This document shows positions 1 to 4,557 of a DNA stretch of 8,408 bases, one piece after another. The translations under genes were made by a program, and so were the position numbers. The notes under the pieces are model-generated. The model saw nothing but the letters and a program-made list of their open reading frames with translations. It was not told the origin of the DNA and made no database searches. Source of the DNA: Candidatus Heimdallarchaeota archaeon (GTDB lineage: Archaea; Asgardarchaeota; Heimdallarchaeia; JABLTI01); contig DAOVHJ010000093.1 of NCBI GenBank assembly GCA_030671945.1, positions 1-8,408 of the forward strand. The letters run 5' to 3'. Position 1 is the stretch's first letter. The number at the start of each line of letters is the position of its first letter.

Positions 1-650
1 ATCATTAGGATGCTTGCAGTTCCTAACTCGAAGGGGTGATGAAAGACAGCATCTACATTGAGCGAACCTAAATGTGCTATAAAACATGAACACCATAATG
101 GCATATCGTCTATAATGAATCTAAGTGGCATATTGCGTTCATCTGTCCAATTCATGAGCCAAAACATGAACCTAATGACCCACCGAGGCATTCCTCCCCA
201 AAAATCGACGTCTTTTTGATTTGGATTTTCTTCATGTCGAGCTTCATAGATCTGCTTATTTACGATACTTTGAACTGTTTCCAAGGTGTCATAAGGATCA
301 AAATCTATCATAGCATTTATTTCTTCACTCTCTTCAGTTTTTTCTTTATTAACTACAAATGATAAGATTATTCGATTTCGTTGCCATAATCGACGACCTG
401 CAACAAAACGATTGACTTTTGGACGAAGAGTGATTGTTCTTACAGCAGCAGTCAAAAAAATTTGAAAGAGAGTTAACTTCTCGTCTTCCTTTTTATCTTT
501 ATTATGCTTTTCAAGAAACTTGAAAGTGTTTGTAAGATCAACTTGCATATCAGCATAAATGACACTTTCATGTCTCTTCTTCATAATATAAAATTCTAAT
601 TCTCGAAACTTAGATGTCTTTACTAATTCAGCATCCGGTCTTCTTGGCAT
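1..650 (-). CDS. 2-oxoacid dehydrogenase E2-like acyltransferase domain protein (partial, 3' end missing)
   Basis: Reading the minus strand from the ATG at 650-648 gives 216 uninterrupted codons that run off the left edge, so the C-terminus is missing. The protein resembles the catalytic domain of CoA-dependent acyltransferases (2-oxoacid dehydrogenase E2 / chloramphenicol acetyltransferase fold). Visible landmarks are the conserved RPKVNRFVAGRRLWQRN stretch at residues 76-92, the following strand ILSFVV, a helical Trp-rich segment near 168-180, and HLGSLNVDAVFHHPFELG at 193-210, where the active-site His of the family lies (H204/H205). There is no lipoyl or subunit-binding domain in front, unlike true E2 subunits, so it probably does not belong to a classical dehydrogenase complex. 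The family motif HHxxxDG has Leu (L209) where Asp is expected. From memory, lipoyl-less relatives often show a similar change. The start is supported by AGGAG at 663-659, eight bases upstream. Substrate unknown. Confidence 0.8.
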   Translation of the reverse strand, partial: MPRRPDAELVKTSKFRELEFYIMKKRHESVIYADMQVDLTNTFKFLEKHNKDKKEDEKLTLFQIFLTAAVRTITLRPKVNRFVAGRRLWQRNRIILSFVVNKEKTEESEEINAMIDFDPYDTLETVQSIVNKQIYEARHEENPNQKDVDFWGGMPRWVIRFMFWLMNWTDERNMPLRFIIDDMPLWCSCFIAHLGSLNVDAVFHHPFELGTASILM

Positions 651-658
651 AATCTAAT

Positions 659-710
659 CTCCTGTTAAATTACTGTAATTCATTGCAATTTACTTTATAA
701 ATTCTTTTCA
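659..710 (-). promoter_or_regulatory. Promoter and SD of the E2-like gene
   Basis: On the minus strand a purine-rich GAAAAG (possible BRE) is followed by TTTATAAA at 701-694. Transcription would then begin near 670, giving a leader of about 20 bases that contains the AGGAG SD at 663-659. The spacing is as expected for an archaeal TBP/TFB promoter. Assigned by pattern only. Confidence 0.55.
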
Positions 711-740
711 GTTTTCATAGAGCAAATAATAAAAAAAGTA

Positions 741-764
741 GAAAATGAACGTTAGTTCAATTTC
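741..764. repeat. Imperfect inverted repeat, 10-base arms
   Basis: GAAAATGAAC and GTTCAATTTC flank a four-base spacer GTTA. Nine of ten positions pair, and the inner five (TGAAC/GTTCA) are perfect. It lies between the two divergent promoters, so a protein-binding site is the simplest reading. A hairpin is also possible, but no T-run follows it. Confidence 0.45.
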
Positions 765-821
765 TGCAATTTAATAATACCTGGCATTTTAGCTTTGATT
801 TTAAGTCGTTTCTGGTTGTAT

Positions 822-839
822 AATTTCAAACCTGAAATT
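822..839. repeat. Perfect inverted repeat, 7-base arms
   Basis: AATTTCA and TGAAATT flank the four-base spacer AACC. It has the same spacer length as the dyad at 741-764 but a different arm sequence. It could be a regulator site in the divergent gap. In AT-rich DNA a 7-base dyad can also arise by chance. Confidence 0.4.
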
Positions 840-955
840 TCATTGCGTATTAAAGCAAAGAAATCTGATGTTGATATTTTGTAGACAAATTCTTACGGAG
901 CATTAGTGTCTTCCATTTTTATTAATAGGAAAACTTAATTTTCAGAATAATCGAA

Positions 956-963
956 TATAATTA
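956..963 (+). promoter_or_regulatory. TATA-like box of the CopZ-like gene, leaderless arrangement
   Basis: TATAATTA is centred about 28 bases before the ATG at 988. With the usual archaeal TATA-to-start distance, transcription would begin at or within a few bases of the ATG. No SD is visible between the box and the start, which agrees with a leaderless mRNA. Confidence 0.5.
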
Positions 964-987
964 TTAAACTCTAAAGTTGGTTTTAAT

Positions 988-1458
988 ATGGAAAATACCA
1001 AAATGCCAAAGATACAATTAGTAGCTCCCCCTTGTCCCAGATGTATTAAACGTGGTCAGTTAGTTAGAAATTTGACTGTTCGTAGTTTATTGATTACTGA
1101 AGCAAAAAAAAGAGTTGAGGATATTGCATACTATTTGTGTATGAGCTCTGATTGTGAAGTTTCGTATTATAGTAAATCACCAAATGAGGTATTTACAACG
1201 AAAGAAGTTAAAGTTCCAATTTGGTACAAAAAGGATGCTTCTCCAAAATATGCTTGTTATTGTAATGAAATTACAGAAGAAGAAGCGTTCAATGCAGCAA
1301 AAGAAACTGGCTTTACAGAAATGTCAGAGATTATTGAATTCTTACGAGAAAAAGTCAAATGTGCATGTGTAGCAAAAAATCCATCAGGTCTATGCTGTAC
1401 ACCATTATTCCCTGAAGCAATTGCTAGTGGGTTACGTGCAAAGCAAGAGGGAAACTGA
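988..1458 (+). CDS. CopZ N-terminal-type Zn/[2Fe-2S] domain protein, stand-alone
   Basis: A 156-residue cytosolic protein with ten cysteines in the arrangement of the N-terminal domain of Archaeoglobus-type copper chaperone CopZ (zinc-binding domain plus BFD-like [2Fe-2S] half). C16/C19 and C51/C56 would hold the zinc ion. C90-x-C92, with C125/C127 and C136/C137 about 32 residues later, supplies the cluster ligands. VPIWYK (76-81) and NPSGLCC (131-137) also match that domain as I know it. In CopZ this domain precedes an HMA copper-binding domain with MxCxxC; here the protein ends right after the cluster region, so there is no copper-binding domain and no copper role should be assumed. No copper ATPase or HMA gene lies nearby. 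It could serve as a redox or metal-sensing partner of a separate protein. An in-frame TAA at 958-960 limits upstream extension. M6 is an alternative start. The gene stands alone, followed by a T-rich stop signal. Confidence 0.8.
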   Translation: MENTKMPKIQLVAPPCPRCIKRGQLVRNLTVRSLLITEAKKRVEDIAYYLCMSSDCEVSYYSKSPNEVFTTKEVKVPIWYKKDASPKYACYCNEITEEEAFNAAKETGFTEMSEIIEFLREKVKCACVAKNPSGLCCTPLFPEAIASGLRAKQEGN

Positions 1459-1462
1459 CATA

Positions 1463-1480
1463 TTTCTATCTTTTTATTTT
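1463..1480 (+). terminator. Oligo-T terminator after the CopZ-like gene
   Basis: Starting five bases after the stop codon there is a T-dominated tract (TTTCTATCTTTTTATTTT), the usual archaeal intrinsic terminator without a required hairpin. Confidence 0.5.
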
Positions 1481-1513
1481 ATATTATCAATTAATTTATG
1501 TTAATAATCTTAG

Positions 1514-1529
1514 AGGAAAAGAAATATAT
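1514..1529 (+). promoter_or_regulatory. BRE/TATA-like promoter of the five-ribbon gene
   Basis: A purine-rich GGAAAAG directly precedes AAATATAT (1522-1529), a good match to an archaeal BRE plus TATA box. Transcription would begin near 1551, leaving a leader of about 60 bases with an SD. A second weaker candidate, TTTAATTA at 1553-1560, would give a shorter leader. Confidence 0.45.
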
Positions 1530-1595
1530 TTTATTTTGACGATTTGCTAACATTTAATTACTTTATCACTAAATTAATCAAACACTTACAAAATT

Positions 1596-1605
1596 TATGA
1601 GGTAG
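1596..1605 (+). promoter_or_regulatory. SD block TATGAGGTAG of the five-ribbon gene
   Basis: GAGGT (1599-1603) lies eight bases before the ATG at 1612 and fixes that start. The same ten bases recur at 3562-3571 before the other zinc-ribbon gene. The block also reads ATG-AGG-TAG, a two-codon minimal reading frame overlapping the SD. This may be coincidence. Confidence 0.6.
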
Positions 1606-1611
1606 AGGAAA

Positions 1612-2472
1612 ATGACAATCTTTTGTCCTAGTTGTGGTACTGCTAACCGCGATGAAGCTGAAATGTGCTCAGAATGTGGTAATGTTATACCTAGATTAAA
1701 TGATAGTGTTTCTCAGCAACCAGTACCAACAAGTCCTTCACCCAATGATGTTAGAGTTACTGAATCTTCAGAGTCAGAATTCGGTATTGATGTTGGTTAC
1801 CCTCCTCCCCCACCGCCACCTGGTGAATCTGATTCATCTGGTTATCCTCCTTATGATCATAGAAATGCACAATCTTTAGGTAGAAAAACCGTTTGTGAAC
1901 GATGTGGAACCGTTTTAAGAGCAGATGATAAGCAGTGTTCTGGATGCGGTAAACCAAATCCTGCTGCAGTAAAAACTCCCTCTCCTTATAGCACCCCGCA
2001 ACAACCATATCAAACTGGTGAACCCTATTCTCCCCCAACACCATATGCGCCACAAGCACCTCCTCGCCCATCTCCACCTCCCCCACCACCGCAAGATAAG
2101 GAAAAGCCAAGAGGACGATCTCAACAAGAGATCGCTAAGTGTTCTAGCTGTGGAGCTATTGTATATGATTATGAAACTCGTTGTAGTAATTGTGACAGAA
2201 TATTATCACCACCGACACGTCCAAGTAGAGAAAAACCTCAACCAGAAGGTCAAGCTCCTCCAGGAACTGCACGATGCTCCCGTTGTAATGCTATAGTTTA
2301 TCCCCATCAAACCAAGTGTCCTAATTGCGACAAAGCATTATCACCTATACCAACAGATTCCGGACCAAAAAGACCCAGTCAAAGAATATCCCGATGTCGA
2401 CGTTGTAGTCATATAGTTTATCCTACGGATACTCGTTGTCAGAATTGTGGTCGAAAATTAGATGCAGTCTAA
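1612..2472 (+). CDS. Proline-rich protein with five zinc ribbons
   Basis: This 286-residue protein is built from five small zinc ribbons, all with exactly C-x2-C-x10-C-x2-C spacing: C5/8/19/22, C95/98/109/112, C177/180/191/194, C222/225/236/239 and C262/265/276/279. The ribbons are joined by low-complexity linkers rich in Pro, Ser, Tyr and Gln, with runs of seven prolines (64-70) and six prolines (155-160). Ribbons 3-5 are closely alike, each sharing hIVYxxxT[RK]CxNC, and so look like recent internal duplications, while ribbons 1 and 2 are more diverged. There is no signal peptide, membrane segment or enzymatic domain. Such multi-ribbon proteins usually act as scaffolds that bind protein or nucleic acid, but no specific role can be read here. 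The polyproline runs should need aIF5A for smooth translation. It has its own promoter, a good SD and a T-run stop signal, so it is probably a single-gene transcript. Confidence 0.85.
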   Translation: MTIFCPSCGTANRDEAEMCSECGNVIPRLNDSVSQQPVPTSPSPNDVRVTESSESEFGIDVGYPPPPPPPGESDSSGYPPYDHRNAQSLGRKTVCERCGTVLRADDKQCSGCGKPNPAAVKTPSPYSTPQQPYQTGEPYSPPTPYAPQAPPRPSPPPPPPQDKEKPRGRSQQEIAKCSSCGAIVYDYETRCSNCDRILSPPTRPSREKPQPEGQAPPGTARCSRCNAIVYPHQTKCPNCDKALSPIPTDSGPKRPSQRISRCRRCSHIVYPTDTRCQNCGRKLDAV

Positions 2473-2493
2473 ATCACATTTTAGATATTCTCA

Positions 2494-2499
2494 TTTTTT
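2494..2499 (+). terminator. T-run terminator after the five-ribbon gene
   Basis: A run of six T begins about 20 bases after the stop codon, within the T-rich stretch ATTCTCATTTTTTG. It fits an archaeal oligo-T stop signal. No strong hairpin precedes it. Confidence 0.4.
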
Positions 2500-2566
2500 G
2501 ACAAACAACTTCGATAAGAATTTGTTCGAATCATTTTTGAATCTTGACGTAATTCATAGCTAGAAA

Positions 2567-3478
2567 ATGACGAACTTAATTGTTCTGGGAAGCATTACCG
2601 AAGATCTAATCAAAATTCCAAATGAAAACGACAAACACTTTATTGGTGGTGTCCCAGTTTATGCAGCTTCTACCGCGAAAGCATTAGGTGAGTCTATAGG
2701 GGTAGTATCAAAAGTTGGAACAGATTTTCATTTAAAGAATCTTAAAGTTATAAATTCTTTAGATGCGGATCTCAATGGATTCAAGATAATTGGATCTACT
2801 TCCATGAAATTTGAGAATAAATACGATTTGAAAGGTAAGAGAACACAAAGAGTTCTGTCCGTTTCTGAAAAAATCTCTTTTAGAGATATTCCTGAAATGT
2901 ATTATGATTCACAATGTATACACTTAGGACCTGTTTTTAATGAAATTGATCCTGATCTGATAAATGAAGTTCGAAAGATTTTCGATTTTGTCTCATTAGA
3001 TGGTCAAGGATTCACAAGAAGTCTAGAAGAAAAAACTAGGAAAGTTATCCTTGAACCGTGGCTTAATTATGAGGAATACTTACCAAAACTTGATGTTTTG
3101 AAGGTAGATGACGCCGAATTGAAAGGTATAACAGCAACAACTAGCTTAAAGGATGCAATAAAACTTGCCCTTAAAGCAGGAGTGAAATTATTAGTTATTA
3201 CTCAAGCTCACAAAGGAGCAATCATTTTTCACGAACAGAAAAGATATGATATTCCAGCTATTCCAACAAATGTCATTGATGAAACAGGAGCCGGTGATAC
3301 ATTCATAACTGCTTTCCTACTTGAGTATTTGAAAACAAAAGATTGCTATTATTCCGGCTTAATAGCTGCTGCTGCAGCTTCCTACAAAATCTCCAACTCT
3401 GGACCCATTCCAAATTATACTCGTGAAGATATTATAAACAAATTGAAAGCATTTCTTCCGGATTTTGTAGAGAAATAA
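2567..3478 (+). CDS. PfkB/ribokinase-family kinase, substrate unknown
   Basis: A 303-residue protein of typical length for the PfkB family, which phosphorylates sugars, nucleosides or related alcohols with ATP in the cytosol. Landmarks in order: N-terminal strand LIVLGSITEDLI with the substrate-side Asp (D13); the GG of the first family signature at 27-28; KVGTDF (49-54); VLKVDDAEL (177-185), matching the family's N-x-x-E region with Asp in place of Asn; VITQAHKGA (210-218), the VTxGxxG strand; and ETGAGDTF (239-246), the second signature, with D244 as catalytic base. All ATP-site elements are present, so it should be active. The lid region is short, as in archaeal nucleoside- or inositol-kinase-like members, but the substrate cannot be assigned. 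An in-frame TAG at 2561-2563 two codons upstream fixes the start. No SD and no convincing TATA box are visible. Neighbours give no pathway clue. Confidence 0.88.
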   Translation: MTNLIVLGSITEDLIKIPNENDKHFIGGVPVYAASTAKALGESIGVVSKVGTDFHLKNLKVINSLDADLNGFKIIGSTSMKFENKYDLKGKRTQRVLSVSEKISFRDIPEMYYDSQCIHLGPVFNEIDPDLINEVRKIFDFVSLDGQGFTRSLEEKTRKVILEPWLNYEEYLPKLDVLKVDDAELKGITATTSLKDAIKLALKAGVKLLVITQAHKGAIIFHEQKRYDIPAIPTNVIDETGAGDTFITAFLLEYLKTKDCYYSGLIAAAAASYKISNSGPIPNYTREDIINKLKAFLPDFVEK

Positions 3479-3484
3479 TTGTGT

Positions 3485-3500
3485 ATTTTAGTTTTTGTTT
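3485..3500 (+). terminator. Oligo-T terminator after the PfkB kinase gene
   Basis: The tract ATTTTAGTTTTTGTTT begins seven bases after the stop codon and is dominated by T, as in archaeal intrinsic terminators. Confidence 0.45.
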
Positions 3501-3511
3501 AGAACATTCAG

Positions 3512-3542
3512 TTATATTTTTCAACATGTTTGATGTAATCAA
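3512..3542 (+). promoter_or_regulatory. Promoter of the 317-residue zinc-ribbon gene with a dyad at the start site
   Basis: TTATATTT at 3512-3519 is a TATA-like element that would place the transcription start near 3541. A perfect dyad, TTGAT-GTA-ATCAA (3530-3542), lies exactly there, where a bound repressor could block initiation. The leader would be about 36 bases long with the SD near its end. The operator role is inferred from position only. Confidence 0.4.
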
Positions 3543-3561
3543 CTCTTGAACAAACACATGA

Positions 3562-3571
3562 TATGAGGTAG
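3562..3571 (+). promoter_or_regulatory. SD block TATGAGGTAG, second copy
   Basis: Identical to the block at 1596-1605. GAGGT (3565-3569) lies seven bases before the ATG at 3577, which makes that start secure. A short CAAACAC also precedes both copies, at different distances (10 bases in the first, 4 here). Confidence 0.6.
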
Positions 3572-3576
3572 TTAAA

Positions 3577-4530
3577 ATGAGTGAAGAATACGATTATCGT
3601 TTAGATGCGCCAAGCGCAGAAAGAGTAGATGAAATAACAGATAAAAAAATATTTGTTGCGAAATCTGTTGTATCAGAAGAAGAATCAAAAACAATTTTCG
3701 AAAAAGAAAAAGTCGAAGCTTTCAAGGGCTTTTTCCGCAGACCGAAGGAAACTGAAATTGTTATTAAACAAATAGTGAAAAGCTATGAACCTTATATGCT
3801 CATTGGAGGAAAATATCATCTTCGTTATTTAACAGAACGAACATATGATATTGATTTAATAGATGATGCTGTTTCAGTTTTTGTTCTTGGTGAAGAAATT
3901 ATTGTTCCTGAAGAGATTGAGGAAGAAGAAACAGAAGTTGATATTAAGGGTAAGAAAAGAAAAAGATTCTTTGATGGACTCTTCAAGTCTGGTAAGAGTA
4001 AAAAATCTGTTTCTAAACCTGAAATTCAGCTTACAGGTATTGAACATGTTCTAATTGAAAAGGATATTATGGAAACACGAAACTACAAAGGAAGCTCAAT
4101 TAATCCTGACGTCTTACCTGAAGCTAATATGCTTGAAGGAAATGAACAATTTCTAAGTACAAATAATATAGAAATTCCAAAAGAATATGTAGACATTGAG
4201 AAATTTTCTAAGGAAATAATTGACGAATATACTCAAAAACCGGACAATGTTCAAAGAGTAATTTCCGAGAAACTTACATTAACAGATAGAAAAATTCTCT
4301 ATTACCCCGTATTTTGGGCTAAAATGATCTATAAAAATTCAAAGGAGAAATTCGTTCGTTTAGATGCTGTTACAAGAAAAGTTGAAGCTCCAAAGGGAAC
4401 ACGATATGCTTCTCCTCCCGATTCCAAGGAAGCTTTTTCCACAGAAATCAGTAAAGGCACATGCCCCGAATGTGGAACTGATATCGAATCAGATGATGTT
4501 TATTGTGAAACTTGTGGTGTAAAACTTTAA
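3577..4530 (+). CDS. Uncharacterised protein with C-terminal zinc ribbon
   Basis: I do not recognise this 317-residue protein as a named family. Residues 1-50 are charged and helical. At about 55-110 there is a strand-rich segment with aromatic spacing (YEPYMLIGGKYHLRY, 70-84, then TYDIDLIDDAVSVFVLGEEI). An acidic stretch (110-122) and a basic one (125-143, rich in Lys) follow and look like a disordered loop. A second strand-rich part includes residues 228-270, where YYPVFWAKMIY (242-252) and VRLDAVTRKVE (260-270) resemble the first segment in pattern, and the latter recalls the closing strand of PepSY-like modules. The C-terminus is a zinc ribbon, C296/299/310/313, with the same C-x2-C-x10-C-x2-C spacing as the ribbons of the gene at 1612. 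No signal peptide or membrane helix is visible. A soluble scaffold or adaptor is likely, but function is unknown. Confidence 0.8.
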   Translation: MSEEYDYRLDAPSAERVDEITDKKIFVAKSVVSEEESKTIFEKEKVEAFKGFFRRPKETEIVIKQIVKSYEPYMLIGGKYHLRYLTERTYDIDLIDDAVSVFVLGEEIIVPEEIEEEETEVDIKGKKRKRFFDGLFKSGKSKKSVSKPEIQLTGIEHVLIEKDIMETRNYKGSSINPDVLPEANMLEGNEQFLSTNNIEIPKEYVDIEKFSKEIIDEYTQKPDNVQRVISEKLTLTDRKILYYPVFWAKMIYKNSKEKFVRLDAVTRKVEAPKGTRYASPPDSKEAFSTEISKGTCPECGTDIESDDVYCETCGVKL

Positions 4531-4557
4531 TTGTTTTAGCAACCACAATTTCTTTTT
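4529..4557 (+). terminator. Hairpin plus T-run terminator in the convergent gap
   Basis: AATTGT (4529-4534) and ACAATT (4545-4550) form a perfect six-base stem with a ten-base loop, followed at once by TCTTTTT. The stem starts on the stop codon of the zinc-ribbon gene, and the T-run reaches the stop codon of the convergent peptidase gene. It can terminate plus-strand transcription within a gap of only 26 bases. The minus strand has no comparable T-run here. Confidence 0.55.

Larger units (their letters stand above)
651..987. other. Divergent intergenic region
   Basis: This 337-base non-coding gap separates two divergently transcribed genes. Its ends hold the two outward promoters. The middle (about 711-955) holds two short inverted repeats, listed separately, and otherwise AT-rich sequence without a credible gene. 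The longest stretch needed for two promoters would be far shorter, so the extra length may hold regulatory sites or an unrecognised small RNA, but nothing in it is diagnostic. Confidence 0.6.

Noticed and set aside
850..903. Small minus-strand frame of 17 codons in the divergent gap with a GGAAG-like site before it
   Set aside because: Too short, no recognisable peptide features, and easily explained by chance in AT-rich DNA.
1757..2296. Open frames in other registers within the five-ribbon gene, on both strands (1757-2110 minus, 1915-2127 minus, 2018-2296 plus)
   Set aside because: They are by-products of the repetitive proline and cysteine codons of the real gene. They have no SD, and no domain is visible in their translations.
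2510..2530. Inverted repeat TTCGA / TCGAA upstream of the kinase gene
   Set aside because: Only five-base arms with an eleven-base spacer, and no clear promoter nearby to relate it to. Not distinguishable from chance.
988..4530. A single metal-homeostasis operon made of the four plus-strand genes
   Set aside because: The gaps are about 90-150 bases and contain T-rich stops, with TATA-like elements in most of them, and the kinase in the middle has no metal link. Independent transcription is more likely.
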